Below are positions 26,215-34,478 of a stretch of 64,000 nucleotides of DNA, one piece after another. Numbering within the stretch: the stretch's first letter is position 1; each line of letters starts with the position of its first letter. A model generated the notes under the pieces. That model did no database searches. It was given only the letters and a program-made list of their open reading frames with translations, and had not been told where the DNA came from. This DNA is from Foliamicus sp965115835 (GTDB lineage: Bacteria > Pseudomonadota > Gammaproteobacteria > Steroidobacterales > Foliamicaceae). A program made the translations under genes and the position numbers. The DNA is taken from the NCBI GenBank assembly GCA_965115835.1, contig OZ220471.1:62001-126000 (forward strand), given 5' to 3'.

Positions 26215-26539
26215 GTGGGTCGCCATTCTGCTTGGCGTACTGGCCCTGGCCGCGCTGCAATATCCGCTGTGGCTTGCCGACGACGGGCTGCTCGGTCTTT
26301 TCGAGGCGCAAGGGGAGCTGGCCAGGCAGGAGCAGGACAATGCGGCGTTGCGGGAACGCAACCGGCGGCTGGTCGCGGAGGTCGAGGACCTCCGGCAGGG
26401 CGTGGAGGAAATCGAACGTCTTGCCCGCTCCGAGCTGGGCATGGTGGGTCCGGATGAAACGATGTACCTTCTGGTCGAGGAAGCGCCGCAGAACGAGACG
26501 CCTTCCGCTTCCGGCGCAGCGGCGGATACACAGGAGTAG
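26204..26539 (+). CDS. ftsB: Cell division protein FtsB
   Basis: Small bitopic divisome protein that pairs with FtsL and FtsQ to activate septal peptidoglycan synthesis. It has 111 residues. A single N-terminal membrane segment (about 5-22, VAILLGVLALAALQYPLWLA) is followed by a Leu/Glu/Arg-rich coiled coil (about 30-75) with LARSELGMVGPDE, the conserved FtsB/DivIC block. Assignment also rests on its place directly after eno. ispD normally follows; here surE begins 9 bp later. Confidence 0.9.
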   Translation: MRARWVAILLGVLALAALQYPLWLADDGLLGLFEAQGELARQEQDNAALRERNRRLVAEVEDLRQGVEEIERLARSELGMVGPDETMYLLVEEAPQNETPSASGAAADTQE

Positions 26540-26548
26540 GGTTCGTAC

Positions 26549-27292
26549 GTGCGTGTTCTGCTTTCCAATGACGACGGCTATCGCGCCGAGGGTCTGCAGG
26601 CCCTGGAGCGTGCGCTGCTGGGCCAGGCCGAGATCATGATTGTGGCGCCCGAGCGCAACCACAGCGGCGCCAGCAATTCGCTGACGCTGTTTGAGCCGCT
26701 GCGGCTGACGCAGCTGGGGAAGCATCGCTGGTACTGCTCCGGCACGCCCACGGACTGTGTGCATGTCGCCATCACCGGACTGCTGCCGGAAGATCCCGAC
26801 ATGGTGTTTTCGGGAATCAATCACGGCCCGAATCTGGGCGATGACGTTTTGTACTCCGGCACGGTGGCTGCCGCGATGGAAGCGCGGGTGCTCGATGTGC
26901 CTGCGGTGGCGGTTTCGGTCGCCGGCTATCCGCCCGTGAACTTTGCGGCTGCGGAGCGCGCGGTAAGCGAGTTGTTCGAGCGGCTGAGCAGGAGCCCGCC
27001 TCCCGGCAACCTGCTTTTGAACGTGAATGTGCCCGACCTGCCCTGGCGGGAGATCCGCGGGTTCAAGCTGACGCGGCTGGGACACCGGCACAAGGCGGCG
27101 CGCGTGAAAGTATCCGATGACCCCTACGGCGGCCAGCTTTACTGGATGGGTCTTCCGGGGCACGGCCTTGACGCCGGTCCCGGCACCGACTTCCTTGCCG
27201 TGCGCGATGGCTGGGTTTCGGTCACGCCGCTTCAGTGCGACCTGACCGACCACAACCGTCTCGAGGTAATGGGCGACTGGTTGCAGTTATGA
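26549..27292 (+). CDS. surE: 5'/3'-nucleotidase SurE
   Basis: Metal-dependent nucleoside monophosphatase and exopolyphosphatase linked to stationary-phase survival. It has 247 residues. The metal site is NDDG at residues 7-10; RNHSGASNS and FSGINHGPNLGDDVLYSGTV follow. Start GTG 26549 with AGGAG upstream. The stop overlaps the pcm start (ATGA). truD, ispD and ispF, common neighbours here, are missing. Confidence 0.95.
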   Translation: MRVLLSNDDGYRAEGLQALERALLGQAEIMIVAPERNHSGASNSLTLFEPLRLTQLGKHRWYCSGTPTDCVHVAITGLLPEDPDMVFSGINHGPNLGDDVLYSGTVAAAMEARVLDVPAVAVSVAGYPPVNFAAAERAVSELFERLSRSPPPGNLLLNVNVPDLPWREIRGFKLTRLGHRHKAARVKVSDDPYGGQLYWMGLPGHGLDAGPGTDFLAVRDGWVSVTPLQCDLTDHNRLEVMGDWLQL

Positions 27293-27981
27293 GCCGCCCG
27301 CATGCGGTCCCGCACCGGCGCAGCGGAATCGGCCTGACCTCGGCCCGGGCGCGCAACCGGCTGGCCGGGCAAATTCGCCAGCGCGGGATTCGAAGCCCGG
27401 AAATTCTGGAGCAGATCGGACGCACGCCGCGCCACCTTTTCATCGACGAGGCGCTGGAGCGCTTTGCCTACAAGGACAATGCGCTCCCTATCGGTTCGGG
27501 GCAGACCATCTCGCAACCATACGTGGTGGCGCTCATGACTCAGGCCCTGCTGATGGACGACGACGGCCGGATGCGGCGCCCCGGAAAGGTGCTGGAAGTG
27601 GGAAGCGGCTCCGGTTACCAGACCGCCATTCTGGCCCCGCTGGTGGGCCAGTTGTTCAGCATCGAGCGCATACGGGCGCTGCTGGAATCGTCCCGGCCGC
27701 TGATCCGGGAGTTGGGCTGCCGGAACGTTCGCTTTCGCCATGGCGACGGCATGCTGGGCTGGCCGGGGCAGGCCCCTTTCGACGGTATCCTGGTGGCGGC
27801 AGGCGCTTCCGCCGTACCCCGCGCCTTGCTTGACCAGCTTGCGCCGGGTGGCCGGCTGGTCATTCCGGTGGGCAGCCATGACCGCCAGGAGTTGCTCCGC
27901 ATCGAGCGCGCCGCCAGCGGCGAAGTGCGCGAGAATCTGGCGCCTGTGGCCTTCGTTCCGCTGTTGCCGGGCCAGGAATGA
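27289..27981 (+). CDS. pcm: Protein-L-isoaspartate O-methyltransferase
   Basis: SAM-dependent repair of isoaspartyl residues in ageing proteins. It has 230 residues. Motifs: IGRTPRHLFIDEALERFAY, GSGQTISQPYVVALMTQAL, the SAM loop VLEVGSGSGYQTAIL, and PFDGILVAAGASAVP. ATG 27289 overlaps the surE stop. Its stop overlaps the next gene by 4 bp. surE-pcm is a widely conserved pair. Confidence 0.95.
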   Translation: MSRPHAVPHRRSGIGLTSARARNRLAGQIRQRGIRSPEILEQIGRTPRHLFIDEALERFAYKDNALPIGSGQTISQPYVVALMTQALLMDDDGRMRRPGKVLEVGSGSGYQTAILAPLVGQLFSIERIRALLESSRPLIRELGCRNVRFRHGDGMLGWPGQAPFDGILVAAGASAVPRALLDQLAPGGRLVIPVGSHDRQELLRIERAASGEVRENLAPVAFVPLLPGQE

Positions 27982-28577
27982 ACCCGGAGGGCGCAACCGT
28001 GCATGGATGGACCCGCTTCATCGACCGGGTCGTGGGCTGGGCGCGGTTGCCCCGGGCGCCGGTCGTGCTGTGCGCCGTGAGCTTCGCCGAGTCGATCTTC
28101 TTTCCGGTCGCCGTGGACGTGATGCTGGTTCCGATGTGCGCGGCCAACCCCGGGAAGTGGATGCGTTTTGCCGCGCTCGCCACCGCGTTCTCGGTGGCCG
28201 GCGGTCTGGCTGGCCTGCTGCTGGGATATCTGGCGGTTGACGCTGCAATGCCCTGGATCGAAAACATGGGCTGGGGAGACGAGTACGCCCGGGTGGAGAG
28301 CTGGTATCGGCGCTGGGGCCATCTGGCGCTGGTTCTGGGGGCGTTTTCGCCGCTGCCCTACAAGGTGTTCGCCATCTCCGCCGGCGGCATGCACATGGAT
28401 GCCGGCGCCTTTCTGGCCGCTTCCCTGATCGGACGGGGTTTGCGCTTCTTTCTCGTTGCCGCGCTCGCCGGCTGGTTCGGACCCAGGGCCCTTGCGGCCC
28501 TTCGTTATTCGGATACGCTCGGCTGGGTGCTTGCTGGCCTCATTCTGGCCGGGGTTGCGCTATGGTGGTATCTGTGA
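27978..28577 (+). CDS. DedA/VTT-family membrane protein, YqaA-like
   Basis: Small inner-membrane protein of 199 residues with about four or five hydrophobic segments. SFAESIFFPVAVDVMLVPM near residues 34-52 and GAFSPLPYKVFAISAG near residues 114-129 match the YqaA branch of the DedA (SNARE-associated/VTT) family. Members of the superfamily are implicated in lipid flipping and envelope homeostasis, but the substrate of this branch is not established. The ATG overlaps the pcm stop. The 3' end overlaps the next gene by 16 bp. This gene commonly sits between pcm and nlpD. Confidence 0.85.
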   Translation: MNPEGATVHGWTRFIDRVVGWARLPRAPVVLCAVSFAESIFFPVAVDVMLVPMCAANPGKWMRFAALATAFSVAGGLAGLLLGYLAVDAAMPWIENMGWGDEYARVESWYRRWGHLALVLGAFSPLPYKVFAISAGGMHMDAGAFLAASLIGRGLRFFLVAALAGWFGPRALAALRYSDTLGWVLAGLILAGVALWWYL

Positions 28578-29512
28578 ACCTTTTTCCCGCTTGTCGAAGC
28601 GCCCTGCTTGCGTGCGCCGCGCTTGGCGGAACCCTGATCCTCGCTGGCTGCTGGGGCTGGATTCCCGAAGACCCGTCGCCGGGACCCGCGCCGGGAACGG
28701 CAGGGGCGGAGGCGCCTGCGCCGGCAGCGAAGCCGGCGCAACGCGGCGTTGCGGCCCGGCCTGCTCAGGCGCCCGAGACCTATCGGGTCGTTTCCGGCGA
28801 CACGCTTTTTTCGATCGCCTGGCGATTCCGGCTGACGGTGAGCGATCTCGCCGCCTGGAACAAACTGGGCGACGGCACGCTCATATTCGTGGGTCAGCGG
28901 CTCAGGCTCACGCCTCCGCCAGGCTACGCAGGCGCTCCCGGCGCCGCGGCCGGCGCCGGGACGGCCGCAACCCGTACCTCTCCCGCGCCCGGGAAAACCG
29001 CAGCCTCCGGCGCGGGGTCGGAGAAAGCGGCAAGGCCCCGACCTGCAACCGAAGCCGCTGCTTCCCGGTCATCGGCGCCGGATTCGGGAACACTTCCGGC
29101 TTCCGGAGCAGCCGCGCCTTCCCGCCCCGCAAAGGGTGGCGGGAAATGGCGCTGGCCTGCGGAAGGCCGTGTGGACAAAAAAGGCGCGCGGGTCCGCGCC
29201 GACGATTACGGGATTCGGATCATGGGACAACAGGGCCAGAACGTTTACGCGACCGACAGCGGCAAGGTCATGTATGCCGGAGACGGTCTCAAGGCGTACG
29301 GCCTGCTGGTTATCGTCCAGCATAGCTCCGAATGGCTCAGCGCCTACGGGCACAATGAAAGGATCCTGGTCAAGGAGGGTGACGAGGTGAAGGCTGGCCA
29401 GCCCATCGCCACCATGGGCGTTGGCCCGGCCAACACCGCAATGCTGCACTTCGAGATCCGCCGCAACGGCAAGCCTGTCGAACCCATGGGCCTCTTGCCG
29501 CCCCGCAATTGA
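28562..29512 (+). CDS. nlpD: NlpD-type lipoprotein, LysM plus degenerate M23 (amidase activator)
   Basis: Outer-membrane lipoprotein predicted to activate a septal peptidoglycan amidase (AmiC-like). It has 316 residues. Lipobox LILAGC with the lipidated Cys at residue 30 (if ATG 28562 is used; GTG 28571 or 28574 are alternatives). LysM domain at about 72-117 (YRVVSGDTLFSIAWRF). A Pro/Ala-rich linker follows, then an M23/LytM fold (about 200-312). The first zinc-ligand motif of active M23 peptidases is missing and only the terminal LHFEIRRNG is kept, as in the non-catalytic NlpD/EnvC class. rpoS, its usual neighbour, is absent. Confidence 0.9.
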   Translation: MVVSVNLFPACRSALLACAALGGTLILAGCWGWIPEDPSPGPAPGTAGAEAPAPAAKPAQRGVAARPAQAPETYRVVSGDTLFSIAWRFRLTVSDLAAWNKLGDGTLIFVGQRLRLTPPPGYAGAPGAAAGAGTAATRTSPAPGKTAASGAGSEKAARPRPATEAAASRSSAPDSGTLPASGAAAPSRPAKGGGKWRWPAEGRVDKKGARVRADDYGIRIMGQQGQNVYATDSGKVMYAGDGLKAYGLLVIVQHSSEWLSAYGHNERILVKEGDEVKAGQPIATMGVGPANTAMLHFEIRRNGKPVEPMGLLPPRN

Positions 29513-29535
29513 GGCGTTCTCCTCTGGTCCGTATG

Positions 29536-29544
29536 TGCTACATT
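29536..29544 (+). promoter_or_regulatory. Candidate extended -10 promoter for the acyl-CoA synthetase gene
   Basis: TGCTACATT reads as an extended -10 (TGn plus TACATT) in the 70-bp gap after nlpD, 39 bp from the ATG. CGGAGG (29570-29575) gives a good ribosome-binding site. No strong -35 is visible. Confidence 0.35.
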
Positions 29545-29582
29545 TTGCGTCTTCAAGAACAGGAATCGGAGGCGCGAGAACC

Positions 29583-31211
29583 ATGAAAGGCCTGATGATG
29601 GATTACCCGCTGACCGTCACCAGCTTGATGCGCCATGTGGATGCTCAGCACGGTGCGTCCGAGGTCTTCTCGCTGACTGTCGAGAACCCGGCCCATCGCA
29701 CCACCTATTCCGAAATTTTCCGGCGCTGCGCGCAACTGGCCAATGCGCTGAAGCGCCTGGGCCTGAGTCCGGGGGACAGGGTGGCGACGCTGGCGTGGAA
29801 CGACTATCGCCATATGGAGCTGTACTACGCGGTTTCGTGCATGGGCGGGGTTCTGCATACCGTCAACCCCCGGCTTTTCCCGGAGCAGCTGCAATACATC
29901 GTCAATCATGCCGGGGATCGCTACGTTTTCGCCGACCCCCTGCTCGCGCCGCTGCTGGAAAAGCTGCATCCGGCCTTTCCCGGCGTTCAGCGCCATGTCC
30001 TGCTGTGCGGCAAGGATTCCCTGCCGGAGTCTTCCGTGCCCGGCCTGATCAGTTACGAGGAACTGATTGAGGGAGAAGACGAGACCTACGACTGGCCGGA
30101 CCTTGACGAGAACACGGCCAGCTCGATGTGCTACACCTCCGGAACCACCGGTAATCCCAAGGGCGTTGTGTATTCGCACCGCTCCACGATCCTGCACACC
30201 TATGCCAGCGGGTTGTCCGACTCGATCAATCTCAAGAGCACGGACAGCGTTCTGCCGGTGGTGCCGATGTTTCACGCAAACGCCTGGGGGGTCGTGTACT
30301 GCGCGCCCATGGTGGGCAGCAAGCTGGTTCTGCCGGGTCCCAGGGCGGGCGACCCCGAAGCGCTGGTTGCGATGATGAACGGCGAGCGCGTGGATATTGC
30401 GCTGGGCGTGCCCACGGTATGGCTGGGTTTGCTGAAGTATCTGGACGCCACCGGCAAGCGCCTGGAGTCCCTCAAGACCCTGCTGGTGGGCGGTGCGGCC
30501 TGCCCGCGCTCGATGATGGAGGGCTTCGGCGAGCGCCATGGCATCCACGTTTGCCACGCCTGGGGCATGACCGAAATGAGCCCCCTGGGCAGCGTCAATG
30601 CGCCAACAGCCGGCTCCGCGAAACTCGATGCGGACGCTCTCCTGGAGCAGCGTCTGACCCAGGGGCGGGCGCCCTATGGCGTGGAGATGCGTCTGGTGGA
30701 CGACGAGGGCAAGGAACTGCCCAGGGACGGCAAGGCGGTTGGCCGCTTGCAGGTGCGCGGTTCCTGGGTTGCCAGCCACTATTACCGGACGGAGGAATCC
30801 GCGTGCGAGGACGGCTGGTTCGACACCGGCGATGTCGCCGCCATCGATCCGAACGGCTTCATGAACATCACCGACCGTACCAAGGACCTGATCAAGTCGG
30901 GCGGAGAGTGGATCAGTTCCATCGAACTGGAAGACGTGGCGATGACTCATCCCGCCGTCAGCGAAGCGGCGGTCATAGCAATGCCCAGCAAGAAGTGGAC
31001 TGAACGGCCCTTGCTGGTGGTGTGCCTCAAGGAAGGGGCTGAGGTCGAACCGGACGAATTGCTCGCCTGGTTCGAGGGCAAGGTGGCCAGGTGGTGGATA
31101 CCGGATGGGGTGCGCTTCGTCGATGAGCTGCCGCACACGGCCACCGGCAAGGTGAGCAAGCTCAAGCTCAGGGAACAGTTCGCCGCCCGGCGGCATGCGG
31201 CCACCTCTTGA
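29583..31211 (+). CDS. Medium/long-chain acyl-CoA synthetase (AMP-forming, AlkK/DmdB-like)
   Basis: ANL-superfamily enzyme activating a carboxylic acid to its CoA thioester via acyl-AMP. It has 542 residues from ATG 29583. The phosphate-binding loop YTSGTTGNPKGVVYSH is near residue 180, HAWGMTEMSP near 325, GWFDTGDVAAID near 420, DRTKDLIKSGGEWIS near 440, and the catalytic Lys in PHTATGKVSKLKL near the C-terminus. It resembles both AlkK-type fatty acid and DmdB-type methylmercaptopropionate ligases; the true substrate cannot be decided here. It occupies the slot where rpoS would be, and its TGA overlaps the next gene. Confidence 0.85.
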   Translation: MKGLMMDYPLTVTSLMRHVDAQHGASEVFSLTVENPAHRTTYSEIFRRCAQLANALKRLGLSPGDRVATLAWNDYRHMELYYAVSCMGGVLHTVNPRLFPEQLQYIVNHAGDRYVFADPLLAPLLEKLHPAFPGVQRHVLLCGKDSLPESSVPGLISYEELIEGEDETYDWPDLDENTASSMCYTSGTTGNPKGVVYSHRSTILHTYASGLSDSINLKSTDSVLPVVPMFHANAWGVVYCAPMVGSKLVLPGPRAGDPEALVAMMNGERVDIALGVPTVWLGLLKYLDATGKRLESLKTLLVGGAACPRSMMEGFGERHGIHVCHAWGMTEMSPLGSVNAPTAGSAKLDADALLEQRLTQGRAPYGVEMRLVDDEGKELPRDGKAVGRLQVRGSWVASHYYRTEESACEDGWFDTGDVAAIDPNGFMNITDRTKDLIKSGGEWISSIELEDVAMTHPAVSEAAVIAMPSKKWTERPLLVVCLKEGAEVEPDELLAWFEGKVARWWIPDGVRFVDELPHTATGKVSKLKLREQFAARRHAATS

Positions 31212-31573
31212 AGCTGGCGCTGGAATCGCCCGGCGCCTTGCGGGTGCGCTGGTGGCGCCCCGGGGAGCTGTACATCGGCGAGCAAACCTGGCGGCAGCCG
31301 GTTTTGCTGAGCTCTCGTGAAGTGCGTCCCTGGCCGCTCGGGAACGAACAGCCGATCACGCTGGATAGCCTTGCGCCACTCATCGACGAGCAGCCGGATG
31401 TGATCCTGCTCGGCACCGGCGAACGGCAGAGGTTTCCGGCCCACGAACTCGGCATGGGTCTTCTGCATCTGGGCATCGGGCTGGAGGTGATGGACACGGG
31501 CGCCGCATGCCGCACCTGTAACGTGCTGTTGTCCGAAGGACGCGCGGTAGCCGCTGCCCTGCGCATTCGGTAG
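31208..31573 (+). CDS. Mth938/DUF498-family protein
   Basis: A 121-residue small globular protein of the Mth938 (NDUFAF3/DUF498) family. Recognisable blocks are IGEQTWRQPVLL, DVILLGTGERQRFP, IGLEVMDTGAACRTCNVLLSEGRAVAAAL. Eukaryotic NDUFAF3 is a complex I assembly factor; the bacterial function is not established. TTG start 31208 overlaps the acyl-CoA synthetase stop by 4 bp (TTGA), so it is probably translated from that message. Confidence 0.8.
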   Translation: MKLALESPGALRVRWWRPGELYIGEQTWRQPVLLSSREVRPWPLGNEQPITLDSLAPLIDEQPDVILLGTGERQRFPAHELGMGLLHLGIGLEVMDTGAACRTCNVLLSEGRAVAAALRIR

Positions 31574-31581
31574 GGTGTGTG

Positions 31582-31611
31582 TTGCCTTGCGCGCAGGCTT
31601 TGCCGTACGCT
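31582..31611 (+). promoter_or_regulatory. Candidate sigma-70-type promoter for prfB
   Basis: TTGCCT (31582-31587) and TACGCT (31606-31611) are separated by 18 bp. The -10 ends only 7 bp before the prfB ATG, so a transcript from here would have little or no leader. No Shine-Dalgarno sequence precedes the ATG, which agrees with a leaderless message but does not prove it. Confidence 0.35.
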
Positions 31612-31618
31612 GTTGCCC

Positions 31619-32714
31619 ATGGAAACGTCACAATTCAGGTCCACACTTGCCGATCTCGGCGCGCGGCTGGAAGCCCTGAGGGGGTATCTTTGATTACGCT
31701 GGCAAGGTCCGGCGCCTGAGCGAGCTCGACTCCGAACTCGGCAATTCTTCCGTCTGGTCCGATGCGCAACGCGCCGGCGCCCTGGGGAGGGAGCGCGCGT
31801 CGTTGAAATCGGTTACCGAAGTCCTCGATCGGCTTGCGGCCGAGGCCGGCGACCTGAGCGAGCTGTTGGAACTGGCGCTTGCGGAGCAGGACGAGGCGGC
31901 GCTTGCGGATCTGGGGAAGGGCGTGGAGACGCTGGCCGCGGAGGTGGAACAACTCGAGTTCCGTCGCATGTTCGGCGGCGAGATGGATGCCGCCGACGCT
32001 TTTCTCGAAGTTACCTCCGGCTCGGGCGGCCACGACGCCCAGGACTTTGCCGAGATGCTGCTTCGCATGTACCTCAAGTTCTGCGAACAGAACCGTTTCG
32101 ACGCCGAGCTGATCGAGGCCTCCGGCGGGGAAGTTGCAGGCGTCAAGAGCGCTACCATTCACGTGCGCGGCGACTACGCCTATGGCTGGCTGCGTACCGA
32201 AACCGGCGTTCATCGCCTGGTGCGGAAGTCCCCGTTTGATTCGGGCGCGCGCCGGCATACCTCTTTCGCCAGCGTGTTCGTGTCGCCCGAGATCAAGGAG
32301 GACACGGCGGTGGAGATCAACCCCGGCGACCTGCGCATCGATGTGTACCGCGCCAGTGGCGCCGGCGGCCAGCATGTGAACCGCACGGAGTCGGCTGTTC
32401 GGATCACGCATCTGCCGACCCGCCTTGTGGTGCAGTGCCAGAACGAGCGGTCCCAGCACAAGAACCGCGCCACCGCAATGAAACAGCTTCGCGCCAAGTT
32501 GTTCGAGCTGGCCGATCGCGAGCGGCGCGCCGAGCAGCAGGCGCTGGAAGACAGCAAGGCGGACATCGGCTGGGGCAACCAGATCCGCTCCTATGTGCTG
32601 GATCAGTCGCGGGTCAAGGATCTCAGAACCGGAGTCGAATCCGGCAATCCCGCCGCCGTCCTGAATGGCGCGCTGAGTCCGTTTATCGAGGCGAGCTTGA
32701 AGCAGGGCGTGTAG
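31619..32714 (+). CDS. prfB: Peptide chain release factor 2, with programmed +1 frameshift
   Basis: Class I release factor recognising UGA and UAA. Coding is join(31619..31690, 31692..32714). Twenty-four codons lead to an in-frame TGA at 31691, and a +1 shift continues at GAT for a total of 364 residues (E. coli 365). SPF, the stop-codon recognition tripeptide, is at about 204-206 and GGQ, the hydrolysis motif, at 249-251; both are intact. The classic autoregulatory frameshift site is present, so low RF2 favours shifting. In E. coli lysS follows directly; here about 3 kb of other genes intervene. Confidence 0.96.
31679..31693 (+). promoter_or_regulatory. prfB programmed +1 frameshift signal
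   Basis: AGGGGG (31679-31684) acts as an internal Shine-Dalgarno, three bases before the slippery CTT (31688-31690) and the UGA stop (31691-31693), followed by T. The arrangement AGGGGGTATCTTTGA is essentially identical to the well-studied E. coli site. RF2 scarcity stalls the ribosome and promotes the shift into the GAT frame. Confidence 0.93.
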
Positions 32715-32735
32715 TTTCGCGGTTCGCCGCAAACT
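32713..32735 (+). terminator. Stable UUCG-loop hairpin right after prfB
   Basis: AGTTT-c-GCGG, loop TTCG, then CCGC-AAACT: a 9-bp stem with one bulged C, closed by a UUCG-type tetraloop, beginning in the prfB stop codon. No T-tract follows, so it could be a 3'-end stabiliser or part of a factor-dependent terminator. Confidence 0.45.
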
Positions 32736-32969
32736 GCGTCCAGGCAGGGTAGTCGCCTGCGAACGGGTTGCGGTGCGTTACATGAGCGAGCGCGTGTGAA
32801 GGAACGTTGCAAGCCGAAAACGCAAAAGACCTTTCTCCGCAATCATGCAAACTGACTCTCGGACCCGGTCAACGTTATCGATACAGCTGACCTGCCAACA
32901 GGTCCGGAGAGACGCTGAACGGTGACGAAAGGCGCGCCTGGCTTGCTTGCCGTTCGGGTCGGGAGTTCC

Positions 32970-32978
32970 TGATACACT
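32970..32978 (+). promoter_or_regulatory. Candidate extended -10 promoter, leaderless layout
   Basis: TGATACACT (TGn plus TACACT) ends 6 bp before the ATG of the P-loop gene at 32985. The preceding 270-bp gap after prfB holds the UUCG hairpin and otherwise nothing I can identify. Confidence 0.3.
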
Positions 32979-32984
32979 GAAATC

Positions 32985-33683
32985 ATGGCAGACAGCCCAA
33001 AGAACAGGGATGCCAACGCCCGGATTCCCGACCTCAGGGGGCTGAAGGAGTTCGCTCAAAAGAGCGACCGTCAGGATCCTCCCGCCTTCGCGGGGCGCAA
33101 GGACCAGATCGCAGGGCTTGCCAAAGACCTGCGCACCCGGACGAAAGACTCGATGGCGGGGAAATCCGACGCTTGGGAAGGCGCCGCCTGGCTTTTTCAG
33201 GGTGCGCCCGGAGCGGGAAAAACCGCTCTGCTGAGGCATCTGCAAAACCTGAAGATACAAGCCCCTGCCGGCAACGGATACCTGAAAAGCAAGCGCCATC
33301 TGGCCGCCGCCGCCGTTGCCGGTCTTGATGAGTTCCCGCAAGGCGCCACCCGTTCTCGCATGGCCGGAACTGTGCAGGAAGTATCCGATCGCGCAGGCGG
33401 CGCCGGGGCGCACAACGATCTGGCCCTGCCGAAGGGCATGGACGCTGCGGACTTTGTGGACGGCCTGATGAAGTCAGGCGTCCTGCACGAAGACGCAGAC
33501 GGATATCTGTCCGTTCCCATCCCTTCGTTTCGCGATGTCCTGATAGAACGGTATCCCGCACCGGGTCAGGGCGCAGCCCCCGAAACGGGAAATCCGCCTT
33601 CTCCTGCGTCTCTTGAGATCGAAGGGACCAACGGAACAAGCCGTGGACGGAGCGAAATCCCGGAGCGCATTCTTGCGATCTGA
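32985..33683 (+). CDS. P-loop NTPase-like protein, probably an internally deleted AAA ATPase
   Basis: A 232-residue protein of unknown function. PPAFAGRKDQI (32-42) and a perfect Walker A, GAPGAGKT (73-80), are the N-terminal opening of an AAA/STAND-type ATPase. Immediately afterwards the chain passes to an Ala/Gly-rich stretch, with no Walker B, sensor or arginine finger visible. It ends with GLMKSGVLHEDADGYLSVPI, which looks like the C-terminal helical part of such a protein. I infer loss of the central ATPase core and a remnant or small derivative. It lies in an accessory segment between prfB and lysS and has no recognised partner. Confidence 0.55.
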   Translation: MADSPKNRDANARIPDLRGLKEFAQKSDRQDPPAFAGRKDQIAGLAKDLRTRTKDSMAGKSDAWEGAAWLFQGAPGAGKTALLRHLQNLKIQAPAGNGYLKSKRHLAAAAVAGLDEFPQGATRSRMAGTVQEVSDRAGGAGAHNDLALPKGMDAADFVDGLMKSGVLHEDADGYLSVPIPSFRDVLIERYPAPGQGAAPETGNPPSPASLEIEGTNGTSRGRSEIPERILAI

Positions 33684-33764
33684 TTCGGAGTGATGGGGTC
33701 GTTGTTTCTGCCCGGTTTTGGGCAGAGGCTCCGGCATCTTCCCGGTCCGGCGAGATGTGCGGGC

Positions 33765-34316
33765 TCAGACGGCGATTCGCAACCGCACTCCGTGCTGCCT
33801 GGGCAGGTCCTTTTTCTGGATGTCGGGGCCGCGGACCTCGCCTGTGGCGGGATCGGTGTCCAGCAGGCTCTGTGTGGCCTCGCGTCTCAGTATCACCACG
33901 ATATCCGCTTCGTCCTTCACCGCGAACGGGAACTCGTGCCACGTGCCCAGCTTCATGGTAAAGCCCGCCGAGCCATCGAAGCGGTAGGCCCGCAGCTGGT
34001 CCAGGTCCGGCAGGTCCCCGCGGGTGGGCGGCGCCATAACCGCGATGAACGGTGCGCCGCTCAAGGGGATGAAGGTTTGCGTGTGCTTGAAGTGGCGTTC
34101 GATCCAGCGCACCTCGAAGGGCCGGCGCCGCACATGGGCCAGACTGAGTTCGGTCTGTTCGTCCGACCGGAAATCCACGGGGCGATAGGTTTGCACCGAG
34201 CCCTCGTAGAACTGGATCGGCAGGGGCTTGGCGCCGGGATGGCGGCCCAGCAGCTCCCCGCAGCAGGCCAGCGCCTCGGGCGTGGCTTCCACCAGCGGCA
34301 GAACGCGGGTTTTCAT
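33765..34316 (-). CDS. Ureidoglycolate lyase family protein (AllA-like)
   Basis: A 183-residue cupin-fold protein. The blocks LSLAHVRRRPFEVRWIERH, TQTFIPLSGAPFIAVMAPP, FDGSAGFTMKLGTWHEFPF and DEADIVVILRRE fit the ureidoglycolate hydrolase/lyase family (release of glyoxylate and urea from ureidoglycolate at the end of purine/allantoin breakdown). No allantoinase, allantoicase or urease genes are nearby, so the physiological substrate is uncertain. Start ATG 34316. It is convergent with the P-loop remnant and followed upstream by a mobile element copy. Confidence 0.75.
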   Translation of the reverse strand: MKTRVLPLVEATPEALACCGELLGRHPGAKPLPIQFYEGSVQTYRPVDFRSDEQTELSLAHVRRRPFEVRWIERHFKHTQTFIPLSGAPFIAVMAPPTRGDLPDLDQLRAYRFDGSAGFTMKLGTWHEFPFAVKDEADIVVILRREATQSLLDTDPATGEVRGPDIQKKDLPRQHGVRLRIAV

Positions 34317-34478
34317 CGGCGTGCGGCGGATCGCAGGGCCGGAGTCCCCGGCGCAACGGAAAGGTTTGCGTTCACGTTGGGTTCATGCTCCTGCGGGGCT
34401 GCCGCACACTGCGCTGCCGCGCTCTTCTTCCGATGATACAGGCGCGGATCGGAGAGTTCCACGACTCGAACGAAGGCT

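Noticed and set aside
31619..31802. prfB as a frameshifted pseudogene
   Set aside because: The early TGA sits in a textbook programmed frameshift site (AGGGGG, CTT TGA) and the +1 product matches RF2 in length and motifs.
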